From Alkalinema sp. CACIAM 70d (lineage in GTDB: Bacteria; Cyanobacteriota; Cyanobacteriia; Leptolyngbyales; Leptolyngbyaceae), in the NCBI GenBank assembly GCA_002148405.1, contig MUGG01000108.1, forward strand, positions 1 to 58,801: 58,801 bases of DNA, written 5' to 3'. The position numbers and the translations under genes were made by a program. Of this stretch, positions 43,064 to 52,378 are shown in pieces (within the stretch, counting starts at the first letter, position 1; every line of letters begins with the position of its first letter). The notes below the pieces were generated by a model. That model was not told the DNA's origin. It saw nothing but the letters and a program-made list of their open reading frames with translations, and ran no database searches.

Positions 43064-45310
43064 ATGAAATTGCGGCGTTTAGACTTTGTGGGAACTAATA
43101 AAAAAGCGGCCATATCTCTCCAGAAAAAGTTGCTGGTCACTTTTTTACCCATGAGCCTTCTGCCGATCGGAATTACAGGAATGATGGTATGGGGCTTGAC
43201 TTACCAAAGGGCAGCCCAACAAGCGGAGACAAGACTTAAATCCCTAGCCGGTACGACCTCAGAATTAACCCATCGAGATTTAGAAAGTAAACGCGCCTTA
43301 CTGAAGACGATCTCGGCAAATCCTTTGGTGCTGGATAGTGTGAAAGCAGGGACTTTGCAGGCGGAAGCGATGGATCTTCCCAAATTGCCCATTGAGCAAG
43401 TCGAAGCCCAATTTCACCAGACAAAGCTACTAAAACTGAATCCATCACTAAATCAGTACTTAAAAAATACTGCTGAGACCAGTCAATTTGCTGAAATTTT
43501 TATTACAGAACGGTATGGCTTTAACGTTGCCTATAGCCAACCGACCAGCGACTTTGTGCAGAGTGATGAAGTTTGGTGGCAGCATGGAAAGCACCAAGAA
43601 CATTGGGTAGGAACCCCTAAGTTTGATCAGTCTACCCAAAAAGTGACGATCGAAATTGTGACGGCAATCTATGACCCTCGCGGTGTTTTTGTAGGAGTTC
43701 TGAAGGGCGGGTATGACGCAGCGCAATTGGAATATTTAAAAAAGGATGTGCAAAATCTCCAACTGGTTGGCTCTGAACAGCTACAGTTGATTGCTGTTGG
43801 GACTCAGCCTACCGTGATTGCCACGGTTTACCCGAAGGGAACTAGCAGTACTCAATTAATTCCTGGCCAACCTGCACTTCTCCAACAGGTTAGTCATTTG
43901 ATTGGTCGATCAACCCGATCGGATAGTTTCTCCTTTGAAGATCATTATTCGGCAAGTTGGATTGCAGGCGATCGGCAATATGCCCTCATGACAATCCCTG
44001 ATACCAATTGGATAGTGGTGACTTCGGTGCAACTGGCGCAAATTCAGGCTGCAGGGTATCAAGTCGCTTCCATGTTTAGCTGGTTTTTCCTGGGGCTGAG
44101 TATTGTTGTTACAGCTGGAATTGTGCGGTTTTCCCGCACGATCGCGGCTCCGTTAAATCACTTGGCCTCCGTAGCTCAACAGGCCACAGAAAAAGCAGAT
44201 TTTACCCTCCAAGCGGTTACTACGAATAATACCCATGAAGTGGGGGTATTATCCCAATCTTTTAATCAACTTCTCCAACGAGTACAACAGTTATTACGAG
44301 AACAACAGGAAGCTAAGAATGCTCTTGAACGTTCTAACCAAACGCTAGAACAAAAAGTTCAGGAACGAACTCAGCAACTAGAAAAATATAGCCAAACCCT
44401 GGAACAAAAAGTTGAGGAACGTACCCACGCCTTGCAGGAAAAGACGATTTATCTAGAGCAAGTCCTGCAAGAATTGCAAAGCACTCAGGCCCAAATGGTG
44501 CAGGCAGAAAAAATGTCAAGTTTGGGGCAGTTGGTTGCAGGCATTGCCCATGAGATTAATAATCCTGTTAATTTTATTCACGGTAATCTTCTCCATGCCC
44601 ACCAATATGCGCAGGATCTGTTTGAGGTGTTGGCTGTTTATGAAGCAGAATATCCTCATCCCACAGTATCGATCGTCGAGGCTAGGATTAACTATGACTT
44701 GGATTTTCTGAGGGATGATTTGCCGAAGTTATTAATGTCCATGCAAACGGGAACCGAAAGGATTCGTGAAATCGTTAAATCCCTCCGCAGCTTTTCGCGG
44801 CTGGATGAAGCGGAAGTGAAAACCGTGGATATTCACGAAGGCATTGACAGTACCTTGATGATTTTAGGGCATCGCCTCAAGGCCCAAGGTCAATACAAAG
44901 GGATTGAGGTTGTGCGGGACTATGGCCTACTGCCTTCTGTAGAATGCTATGCGGGGCAACTCAATCAGGTATTTATGAATGTGATTGCCAACGCGATCGA
45001 TGCCATTGAAGAGAAGCCCATTGATAATCCTAGTGTCGCGGGTCGGATTGCGATCCGTACCTCGGTTATTCGATCGAACTGGGTCGAAATTGCGATCGCG
45101 GATACAGGAAGCGGCATTCCTATGGAAGTGCAGCAGCGTATTTTCGATCCCTTCTTTACGACCAAACCTGTAGGCCGGGGGACTGGCATGGGAATGTCGA
45201 TTAGCTATCAAATCGTGACTGAAAAGCATAAGGGATATCTAAAATGCTGCTCAAAACCCGGTGTGGGCACTGAATTCATCATTCAAATTCCGATCTATGC
45301 GAATGAATAA
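43064..45310 (+). CDS. Membrane sensor histidine kinase with extracytoplasmic Cache-like domain
   Basis: A 748-residue kinase. A first membrane helix (about 25-48) is followed by a ~280-residue periplasmic region ending SWIAGDRQYALMTIPDTNWI, the typical end of a double Cache sensor. A second helix (~338-360), a HAMP domain (SRTIAAPLNHLASVAQQATE) and a coiled coil with two QKVxERT repeats lead to the kinase. The phospho-histidine is H496 in AGIAHEINNP. The ATPase shows NQVFMNVIANAIDAIEE (N box), IADTGSGIP (G1) and GRGTGMGMSISYQIV (G2). No regulator is adjacent, so it is an orphan kinase; the ligand is unknown. Confidence 0.92.
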   Translation: MKLRRLDFVGTNKKAAISLQKKLLVTFLPMSLLPIGITGMMVWGLTYQRAAQQAETRLKSLAGTTSELTHRDLESKRALLKTISANPLVLDSVKAGTLQAEAMDLPKLPIEQVEAQFHQTKLLKLNPSLNQYLKNTAETSQFAEIFITERYGFNVAYSQPTSDFVQSDEVWWQHGKHQEHWVGTPKFDQSTQKVTIEIVTAIYDPRGVFVGVLKGGYDAAQLEYLKKDVQNLQLVGSEQLQLIAVGTQPTVIATVYPKGTSSTQLIPGQPALLQQVSHLIGRSTRSDSFSFEDHYSASWIAGDRQYALMTIPDTNWIVVTSVQLAQIQAAGYQVASMFSWFFLGLSIVVTAGIVRFSRTIAAPLNHLASVAQQATEKADFTLQAVTTNNTHEVGVLSQSFNQLLQRVQQLLREQQEAKNALERSNQTLEQKVQERTQQLEKYSQTLEQKVEERTHALQEKTIYLEQVLQELQSTQAQMVQAEKMSSLGQLVAGIAHEINNPVNFIHGNLLHAHQYAQDLFEVLAVYEAEYPHPTVSIVEARINYDLDFLRDDLPKLLMSMQTGTERIREIVKSLRSFSRLDEAEVKTVDIHEGIDSTLMILGHRLKAQGQYKGIEVVRDYGLLPSVECYAGQLNQVFMNVIANAIDAIEEKPIDNPSVAGRIAIRTSVIRSNWVEIAIADTGSGIPMEVQQRIFDPFFTTKPVGRGTGMGMSISYQIVTEKHKGYLKCCSKPGVGTEFIIQIPIYANE

Positions 45311-45717
45311 ACTCCCGATTCCATTCCCCGATCCTTACCTCGGAGGCCATTTCTCGAAACAAAGCCCCCCTTGAAGGAAATTCTAGCCATCGACTCCCGT
45401 AATTTTGCGAGGGTTTAAGAATTTTGCGATCGCCTGTTCGGTGGTTTCCCTCATTGGGCATCCTAGGCCAAGCAGGGTTGCCTCTCTTAAGGCATCGTCA
45501 TCTACCTCTCATCACCGTCCTTTCGTTCCGAGCATCGTCATTCCTTCCTAGTTCTATTCTCTCAATCACGCTTAATTTTGGCTCCCTGGGTCAAGGGTAA
45601 CTCGGCCTCGGGATGCTGGACAGTGGATTAAGGGTTGCAATTAGGATGGACTTCAGGTTTATAGAGGGCACCCTGCTGAACGTTTCGTCCTCACAACGTT
45701 GATTTTCTGCGGGTGCT
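45311..45717. other. Spacer before the HEAT-NACHT gene
   Basis: About 407 bases with no credible gene and no clear terminator. GCATCGTCAT occurs twice (around 45495 and 45533). Likely leader and promoter of the downstream gene. Confidence 0.5.
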
Positions 45718-48700
45718 ATGGCTACTTCCAATCTGCGATCGCTCTTCTGGGTCATGCAACTGAGTGCTTGGTGCGTGATACCCATTGCGCTGGTGACTGC
45801 GCCTCCGGCCTGGGCCAGTGCCCGACTGGTGGCAGAGGTGCAAAAACTGACGAATGAGGCTAAGCGGGACAAGGCCGTACAAATGTTGCAACAAGCGGGT
45901 TCCGCTGCCATTGAGCCGCTGTTGGAAGTGATCGAGAATCGTAAGGCTCCCCTGAAAAACCGTCTTGCCGCGATCGAGGCCCTAGCTGAACTCGGCTCCG
46001 ATGCAGAATTAGCCGTTCCTACCCTCAGCGAAGCGCTCAGCGATCGCAATGCAGAAATTCGGAGTCAGGCCGCCCGCACCTTGGGCGAAATTGGCCCCAA
46101 GGCCAAGGCATCTGTCCCAGAATTAATTGTGGTGCTCAAGGATCCCAACGAAGGGGTTCGAATTAGTGCGGCCAATGCCCTCAGCCGCATGGGAGCTGCT
46201 GCCAAGACCGCCGTCCCTGCGTTAATTGAGGCGTTGGAAGATTCCAGTCAAGGGGTCAAGTCCAATGCGATCGCGGCCCTGTCTGGCCTAGGCAGTGATG
46301 CCAAAAACGCGGTTCCTAAATTGATCGAAGCGCTAGCTGATGATGACGAAGGGGTACGGCAAAGTGCCATTACGGCCTTGGGGCGTTTGGGGCCTGAAGC
46401 CAAGGCTGCCGTGCCTGCCCTCAGCCAAGCGTTGCACGATCCCGATAAGGACATTCGCCTCAGTGCCATTACTGCCCTAGGCCGCATTGGGGAACAAGCA
46501 GGTGGCTCGGTAGAAGAGTTGGTCAAGTTGTTGCAGGGCAACGATCGAGAATTGCGTTCCTTTGCGGCTCTTTCGTTAGGCCGTATGGGAGAAGCCGCCG
46601 CTCCTGCCGTACCAGACTTGATGAAAGTCTTGGCCGATGCGGATAAAGATGTGCGGTTAAATGCGGCGGCGGCTTTGGGGCGGATTGGGTATGAATCTCA
46701 GTCGGCGTTGCCCGCCCTAACCGAAACGCTGAAAGACACTAATATGGGAGTGCGGTTGAGTGCGGCGGCAGCACTAGCCAGAATTGCCGGGGGGTTACAG
46801 GATCAGGCAACTCATCTTTCCCGCGCAGAACTCACCGCTGCCATGGAGTCTCTGGAAAAAACGTTGCCAATTTTAGAGGATTCCAGTAACGGATTTAGCG
46901 ATGAAGTTGTCGTGGCGGTGAAGCGATCGCTGACCGTTTTGAAATCTACCAAGGATTCTCAACTGTTTGAGCGCACGTTAGATTGGGCCAAGGACAATCC
47001 TGCGATCGCACTAGTGGCGTTATATGTTCTCGCAACTCCCAGCTTTTGGCTCTTGATTTTGCTATTGCGTCCGCTGTGGTTGTTGAAACTCAACGATTTG
47101 CTCAAACCTTACACGGATTTTGAATTGCCGACGCCCCTCGGGAACACCATTAAAGTTCCCCTGCGGTTTGTCATGTTTTTAGGCTGGTTTCATTACCATC
47201 CTCGGGTTTTGGATGCCTGGGTCGAAAGACAAGTTCCGATCGCGCGGGATGCCTTTGCTCACAAGACAACTGTCAGCGATCGCGCGGTTTATATTCCTAT
47301 TCCGGTGGTAATGCAGGGCAATACGATCGCAGAACTGAGCAGCCAGGATATGCATTCCACCTTTTGGGATGGGCGGCAGTGCCTGCTGATCTGGGGCGAA
47401 GGGGGAATTGGCAAAACGAGTTTGGCTTGCAATATGGCGAAGTGGGCCATGGCTGAGCCAAAAGAGCAACGCCTCTGCCGCCATCGCATGATTCCAGTGT
47501 TACTGGAACAGGAATTGGATTTTAAAGTACCGGAGGATAAAGATCCCTTCCGGGAGGCGATTCGGGGGCAGTTGCAAGCGCTGGTGGATTCCGCTGAGCC
47601 GCTGTCCGATGAATTTATTGAAAAACTGCTGCGTCAACGCCGCATTTTAGTCATCGTCGATCGCCTTTCGGAACTGAGTGATGCGACCCGCCAGGAAATT
47701 CGTCCCGGCCATCCTGATTTTCCGGCCAATGCACTGATTGTGACGTCGCGGGTGGAGGAAACCTTGGATGGGGTGCCCAAAACGATCGTCCGTCCGATGC
47801 GGATTGAAGGCAATCGTCTCTCGTCTTTCCTAGAAGCCTATTTGACCCAATGCAATAAACGGGAATTGTTTAAGGATTCGGAATACTTCGATGCCTGTAG
47901 CCAACTGTCCAAAATGGTGGGTCAACGGAATGTCACGGTATTGCTAGCGAAACTCTACGCCGAGCAGATGATTTCCACGAAAGATCACGATCGGGAAGAA
48001 AATCTGCCGGATAATATTCCCGATTTAATGCTGAGTTACTTAAACGAACTCAACCGGAACCACAACGACGATGAATCGGATAATCCCACCATTCACCAAG
48101 ACAGCAAAATTGTTGCCTGGGAGTGCTTAAAGCAATCCTTCCGTCCGGCTCCTGCACGGCGAGAAACCATTTTGATGGAATTGGAAACGCATCTGGGGGT
48201 GGATAGTGAAACGGCCAAAGCTCGCCTCAAGCATTTGGAAAAACGCCTGCGGATTTTGCACACCGTTGGCCCTGCCCAGGATCAAATTTGCTTTGCCCTT
48301 GATCCCCTGGCGGAATGTTTGGCGGCCTTACACCTTGTTGAGTTGTATGGCAACGAAGCCTATCTATGGGCTGACTTGTTGCTGCAAGCAGATGCCATGC
48401 CGGGTGCACCAGAAAGTATTCAAGGATTTCTCTTGGCGTTGCGGGATTGTTGTCTTTCCCGTGGTGTCGATATGGATATTCCAGAGTTTATTCTGGATGA
48501 ATTGGGGCGACGAGTGGGTTTGAGTGCGGAATTGCTACGGCGGGCTCAAGTGGAGCAACGGCTGGCCCGACTGGCACCGAAGTTACTGGATGAGTTACTA
48601 GACAGTCGCTTGCGGGCGATTCGCGAACTGAGTGATTTGGGCAGTTCAGCAAAACCTGTGTTACCGGCATTGGTTAAAGCCTTCCAAGATGATCACTGGC

Positions 48701-49167
48701 AGGTGCGACAAGAAGCGATTCGCGCCGTTGGTCAGATTGGAGCGGAGGCTCGCAGTGCCATTCCGGCGTTAGTGGAGCGGATTCGGGATACCGATCGCCG
48801 CATTTCCGGAGAGGCGATCGCAGCGCTGGGGAAAATTGGGACAGTAGCGATTCCTGCCTTAATTAGCGCGTTGGAATCGAAGGTGCCCCATGTGCGCAGT
48901 AGTGCGGCTTGGGTGTTGGCCAGTTTTGAATCCAATGCCAAGATTGCAGTTCCTGCCCTGACCCGCTGTTTGCAGGATGAAGATTGGCAGGTGCGCTGGG
49001 TTGCGGCTTATGCGTTGGGGGCGATCGGCTCGGAAGCCAAGGAAGCGGTTCCGGCGTTGATTGCGGCGTGCAAAGGTGAGCTATCCCTCGTGCGCCAGGA
49101 GGCCAGTCGGGCGTTGTGGCGGATCAATGGGGAGGAAGCGTCGGCGATCGTGACTGCGCTGAGTTAG
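45718..49167 (+). CDS. Membrane-spanning HEAT-NACHT-HEAT STAND NTPase
   Basis: A 1149-residue protein. Residues 7-34 are a signal peptide or anchor ending at AWA. Residues ~55-360 are HEAT repeats with eight conserved (A/S)(V/L)(P/E) points exactly 33 residues apart (valines 100, 133, 166, 199, 232, 265, 298 and Leu331). A hydrophobic stretch (428-456) precedes a NACHT-like NTPase. Its P-loop is GEGGIGKTS (G560-S568, K566), Walker B is ILVIVDRLSE (D648) and the sensor-1-like strand is ALIVTSR. A helical region and five more HEAT repeats (about 965-1145) follow. The layout suggests an extracytoplasmic sensor array and a cytosolic NTPase with its own array. No effector domain is visible; function unknown. 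Confidence 0.85.
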   Translation: MATSNLRSLFWVMQLSAWCVIPIALVTAPPAWASARLVAEVQKLTNEAKRDKAVQMLQQAGSAAIEPLLEVIENRKAPLKNRLAAIEALAELGSDAELAVPTLSEALSDRNAEIRSQAARTLGEIGPKAKASVPELIVVLKDPNEGVRISAANALSRMGAAAKTAVPALIEALEDSSQGVKSNAIAALSGLGSDAKNAVPKLIEALADDDEGVRQSAITALGRLGPEAKAAVPALSQALHDPDKDIRLSAITALGRIGEQAGGSVEELVKLLQGNDRELRSFAALSLGRMGEAAAPAVPDLMKVLADADKDVRLNAAAALGRIGYESQSALPALTETLKDTNMGVRLSAAAALARIAGGLQDQATHLSRAELTAAMESLEKTLPILEDSSNGFSDEVVVAVKRSLTVLKSTKDSQLFERTLDWAKDNPAIALVALYVLATPSFWLLILLLRPLWLLKLNDLLKPYTDFELPTPLGNTIKVPLRFVMFLGWFHYHPRVLDAWVERQVPIARDAFAHKTTVSDRAVYIPIPVVMQGNTIAELSSQDMHSTFWDGRQCLLIWGEGGIGKTSLACNMAKWAMAEPKEQRLCRHRMIPVLLEQELDFKVPEDKDPFREAIRGQLQALVDSAEPLSDEFIEKLLRQRRILVIVDRLSELSDATRQEIRPGHPDFPANALIVTSRVEETLDGVPKTIVRPMRIEGNRLSSFLEAYLTQCNKRELFKDSEYFDACSQLSKMVGQRNVTVLLAKLYAEQMISTKDHDREENLPDNIPDLMLSYLNELNRNHNDDESDNPTIHQDSKIVAWECLKQSFRPAPARRETILMELETHLGVDSETAKARLKHLEKRLRILHTVGPAQDQICFALDPLAECLAALHLVELYGNEAYLWADLLLQADAMPGAPESIQGFLLALRDCCLSRGVDMDIPEFILDELGRRVGLSAELLRRAQVEQRLARLAPKLLDELLDSRLRAIRELSDLGSSAKPVLPALVKAFQDDHWQVRQEAIRAVGQIGAEARSAIPALVERIRDTDRRISGEAIAALGKIGTVAIPALISALESKVPHVRSSAAWVLASFESNAKIAVPALTRCLQDEDWQVRWVAAYALGAIGSEAKEAVPALIAACKGELSLVRQEASRALWRINGEEASAIVTALS

Positions 49168-49184
49168 TTATTGGGGGAATCTAA

Positions 49185-49222
49185 CCCCGCCAATTTTACC
49201 CAACCCCGTTAGGTTTACCCAA
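49185..49222. repeat. 19-bp tandem repeat downstream of HEAT-NACHT gene
   Basis: CCCCGCCAATTTTACCCAA is followed by CCCCGTTAGGTTTACCCAA and a truncated third unit (TCCCGCCGGGA). Confidence 0.85.
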
Positions 49223-49261
49223 TCCCGCCGGGATCTTCCTTCCACCATAATCCTTCCAACA

Positions 49262-49294
49262 AAAAAGATATAGACCCATCTCGATCGGTCTATA
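49262..49294 (-). terminator. Rho-independent terminator of the iron porin gene
   Basis: On the minus strand TATAGACC and GGTCTATA (49269-49276 and 49287-49294) form an eight-pair stem with a ten-base loop, followed by TCTTTTTTG. Confidence 0.82.
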
Positions 49295-49372
49295 CCTTCA
49301 GTATGTGAGATTGGTTAATGAATCACGAGATCGATTGCGTTAGCGGGAGTTGGTCATGGCTGTGAGAACCGT

Positions 49373-49402
49373 CTAAAATACGCTAAAACGGACTAAAACG
49401 TA
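49373..49402. repeat. 10-bp unit three times at the porin stop codon
   Basis: CTAAAATACG, CTAAAACGGA and CTAAAACGTA run consecutively. The third copy contains the stop of the minus-strand porin gene, so repeat growth has produced extra TAG triplets. Confidence 0.8.
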
Positions 49403-50970
49403 AACGTACTTCGGATGGTTCCGATTAATTCTCCCCCATTGCTACTGTTGTGATCGGGAGCCGTTAACCAGATCAGACTGGGAGTTACACTCAGGTGATC
49501 ATTGATTTGATACTGATAAAACCCTTCTACATGGAGGGATGTGTCTTTGTCCTTACCCCCGATCGCCGCCAAGAGATCACTACTTCCCCCAGTCACCTTG
49601 GGTTCCATCCCCACCACTAAGCCCGCAAGGTTACCCTTATAGCCCAGATCGGGGAACGCTAAACCGATCGCCCAGTTCCAAATATTAACATTCCCTTTAG
49701 TCTCACTCAGGGCATGGCTGTTGGTATAGCCCAGCGAGCCATTCAGAACCACCTTAGGACTAATTTGATAGGACGCTTCCGCCCCAAAGGCATCACTGCG
49801 GGTGGCAAAATTAGTCAGCGATCGTAAATTCGATCGATTGCTGCCCACACTGCCCGCAGCCGTGAAATCGGTATTGTAGCTATGGACATAGGTCAGTCCC
49901 AGGGCCAGTGCTTCGGAGGGCGTTGCCGTGACCTGCAAAATAGTGCCATAGGGGCCATTGAACAACCCGGCTTTGGGATCGGGACTTGCTGCATTCGAAG
50001 CTAGATAGCCCGCACTCAGTTGCAAATGATCGCTGAAGTCGTGCTTTACGCCGACTCCGGTGCCGCCGAGGAGATAATAAATCGAGTTGCGCGTGCCAAA
50101 ATGGCTCAGGGCACCACTGCCTCCATCCCCATCCAGATAGGGATTAATCGTATTGGTAAAATCATCGATCGCGCCAGCATTGGCTTCAACCACCACCGTG
50201 GTTTGCTTACCCAACGGGAATTGATAGAGCAATGCATCAATGCCTACTTGGTTATTGCTAGTCCCCGCTAAACGCAAATCCCCTTCGCGCGTTCCCGTTA
50301 ACGTATTCGAGAAACTATCTAAATTAGACGCTTGTAAACGGGTTCTCAGCAAATCCTTACCCGTAAAGGTGGTATCAAAATTAAGACGAATCCGATCGCC
50401 CAAAACCACATTTTTAGAGATCTTTTCGCCCGTTGTGACATTCTTGCCAGAAGCAACCCCCGCTAAGGCAAAAATCACTTCCCCATTCAGTTTAGTCGTG
50501 GTGGAAAACTGCTGTTTCTCCAGGGTCGCCGTTTTGGCTTCCAAGGCATCCACCCGCCCTCGCAGCGTAGCCAATTCAGCAGAAAATTCCTCCTGCAACT
50601 TTTGTAAGGTTGCCAGATCCTCCTTTTTGACCAAATTGCTGGTGGAAGCTGCAATCAGTTCATTGACTCGATCCATGCAAGCATTGAGCCCCGCTGCAAA
50701 CTCGTAACGGGTCATAGCACGGTTGCCGCGATAGATCCGATCGGGATAACCCGCAATGCAACCATAGCGTTCTACCAGCGATTGCAGGGCTTGGAAGGCC
50801 CAATCCGTTGGCTTGACATCCGATAGCTGAGAAACCGAGGTGACTTGCTCGAACGGTGCATTCTCTTCTCCAGCGAGGGGCGGAAGTGCTTGGGCAGATG
50901 CTTTTGGAGCCAGCATCGCTAGCAATAACAGAACAGAACTACTCTGGATCAAGACTTGAATGGGTTTCAT
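49393..50970 (-). CDS. Iron-uptake porin (SLH plus OprB-type barrel)
   Basis: A 525-residue outer-membrane protein of the cyanobacterial SLH-porin family, several of whose members take up inorganic iron. A signal peptide (residues 1-26, ending ASA) is followed by an SLH domain anchoring to the cell wall (DWAFQALQSLVERYGCIAGY, YRGNRAMTRYEFAAGLNACM). A coiled coil (about 110-155: LQKLQEEFSAELATL) leads to a beta-barrel with a terminal aromatic residue (TIRSTFTF). The DUF4363 lipoprotein gene lies just upstream on the same strand, with a hairpin terminator between them. Confidence 0.92.
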   Translation of the reverse strand: MKPIQVLIQSSSVLLLLAMLAPKASAQALPPLAGEENAPFEQVTSVSQLSDVKPTDWAFQALQSLVERYGCIAGYPDRIYRGNRAMTRYEFAAGLNACMDRVNELIAASTSNLVKKEDLATLQKLQEEFSAELATLRGRVDALEAKTATLEKQQFSTTTKLNGEVIFALAGVASGKNVTTGEKISKNVVLGDRIRLNFDTTFTGKDLLRTRLQASNLDSFSNTLTGTREGDLRLAGTSNNQVGIDALLYQFPLGKQTTVVVEANAGAIDDFTNTINPYLDGDGGSGALSHFGTRNSIYYLLGGTGVGVKHDFSDHLQLSAGYLASNAASPDPKAGLFNGPYGTILQVTATPSEALALGLTYVHSYNTDFTAAGSVGSNRSNLRSLTNFATRSDAFGAEASYQISPKVVLNGSLGYTNSHALSETKGNVNIWNWAIGLAFPDLGYKGNLAGLVVGMEPKVTGGSSDLLAAIGGKDKDTSLHVEGFYQYQINDHLSVTPSLIWLTAPDHNSSNGGELIGTIRSTFTF

Positions 50971-51006
50971 AAATCACACATCTCTTCACACAATAGATAA
51001 AAAGAT

Positions 51007-51037
51007 AAAAAACAGATCACCCCAAATGATGATCTGT
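51007..51037 (-). terminator. Terminator overlapping the lipoprotein stop codon
   Basis: On the minus strand ACAGATCA (51030-51037) and TGATCTGT (51012-51019) pair over eight bases and run into TTTTTT. The stem begins at the stop codon itself, so it may act as an attenuator before the porin gene. Confidence 0.75.
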
Positions 51038-51519
51038 TAGGGCTTTTCAGCGGTTGTCACTGCTTGATCTAGGGTTTTCAGGGTTGAATCCAGCTTGGCT
51101 TTATCCGGTTTGGCGGCTTTCAATTCGCCATTGATGCCATCAGAACTTTCTTCGATCGCGTCGTAGGTTTTAGACGCCTTGGCTTTGACACCGTCTTCTA
51201 CCTTCGACCAAAATTCCTCAAACTTGGCAAACTCCGTTTTTGCTTGGGCAAAGTCTCCCGTTTTTACGGCAGCTTGGGTTTGCTTCACCACACTATGCAA
51301 ACCCGCAAAATTGGCTTGAGCATCCTCCGCTCCGGCTCCAGCGGTAGATTTAGTCGTGGATTTTTCATCCATCTTGGTGGTGGTGCTAGAAGCTGGGCTG
51401 GAACTCGCGACGGCGTTAGGACTGCTGCTGCTTTCTGCTGTGGGTTGCTTGGCGCTGCATCCTGCTAAAACGAGGAAAGCTAGGGTTCCTAAAAGAATCG
51501 ATCGCTGCATTGGCATCAT
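51037..51519 (-). CDS. DUF4363-like lipoprotein
   Basis: A 160-residue protein. A signal peptide with lipobox LAGC (cysteine near 21) is followed by a Ser/Thr-rich linker. A helical domain (about 68-158) contains FAGLHSVVKQTQAAVKTGDF, AQAKTEFAKFEEFWSKVEDG and SKTYDAIEESSDGINGELKA, a DUF4363-like four-helix pattern often found beside iron-transport genes in cyanobacteria. Three in-frame ATG codons lie at the start (51519, 51516, 51510); any preserves the lipobox. It is likely anchored in a membrane facing the periplasm. Confidence 0.8.
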   Translation of the reverse strand: MMPMQRSILLGTLAFLVLAGCSAKQPTAESSSSPNAVASSSPASSTTTKMDEKSTTKSTAGAGAEDAQANFAGLHSVVKQTQAAVKTGDFAQAKTEFAKFEEFWSKVEDGVKAKASKTYDAIEESSDGINGELKAAKPDKAKLDSTLKTLDQAVTTAEKP

Positions 51520-51697
51520 TGGATAAATTGCCCCAAAATAACGCTGTTAGCGTAAATGACCCTTGGTAAAGAACTAGGAAAGACCCCATTTAGCCGATCT
51601 TCAAGCTAAAGTACGATTACGCAGTGATTCCATGCCTTGATACTGTCCTCTGTGATTAGGGCAATACCGAGCTTGGGGCAAGGTCAAGATTAGGGCT

Positions 51698-52378
51698 ATG
51701 AAAATCTTGCTGGTAGAAGATGATGACCAAATTGTGACCTCGCTGGTGGAGGCACTCACCGATCATCAATATGCCGTCGATCGGGCGGTGGATGGTGCAG
51801 AAGGCTGGGACTTTATCACCGCGTTTCCCTACGACTTGGTGATTTTGGATGTGATGCTGCCGAAGCTAGACGGTATTACCCTTTGCCAAAAGCTACGCCA
51901 AGCCAACTATGCCATGCCTGTTTTGCTGCTGACGGCTAAAGATACCAGTTTAGATAAAGTTCAGGGTCTGGATGCGGGGGCCGATGATTATGTGGTAAAA
52001 CCCTTTGACCTCAAGGAGTTTCTAGCGCGGGTGCGGGCGTTGTTGCGCCGGGGGAGTGTGTCCTTACCGCCGATTTTGGAAGGTGCGAGTCTTCGGCTTG
52101 ATCCGGCTAAATGTCAGGTGACTTACTGCGATCGAATGCTCATGCTCACCCCCAAGGAATATAGCTTACTAGAGCTCTTTCTGCGGAATCCTGGGCGGGT
52201 GCTGAGTGCCAGTGATATTCTGCATCACGTTTGGTCTTCGGAGGATCCACCTGGGAAAGAGACCATCAAAGTGCACATTCGTGCGTTACGGCAAAAATTA
52301 AAGGCAGTAGGAGCCAGTGATGACCTTATCGAAACGGTGTATGGATTGGGTTATCAATTTAATGCCCTACAGCAATGA
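51698..52378 (+). CDS. OmpR/PhoB-family response regulator
   Basis: A 226-residue two-domain regulator. The receiver has the acidic pair in VEDDDQ, phospho-acceptor D51 (DLVILDVMLPKLDG), LLTAKD and the lysine in YVVKPFD. The C-terminal winged helix (about 128-222) shows LTPKEYSLLELFLRNPGRV and ETIKVHIRALRQKLKAVGA, the DNA-recognition helix. The cognate kinase gene starts inside its last codons, so they are co-translated. It is divergent from the lipoprotein/porin pair, which are candidate targets (inference). Confidence 0.95.
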   Translation: MKILLVEDDDQIVTSLVEALTDHQYAVDRAVDGAEGWDFITAFPYDLVILDVMLPKLDGITLCQKLRQANYAMPVLLLTAKDTSLDKVQGLDAGADDYVVKPFDLKEFLARVRALLRRGSVSLPPILEGASLRLDPAKCQVTYCDRMLMLTPKEYSLLELFLRNPGRVLSASDILHHVWSSEDPPGKETIKVHIRALRQKLKAVGASDDLIETVYGLGYQFNALQQ

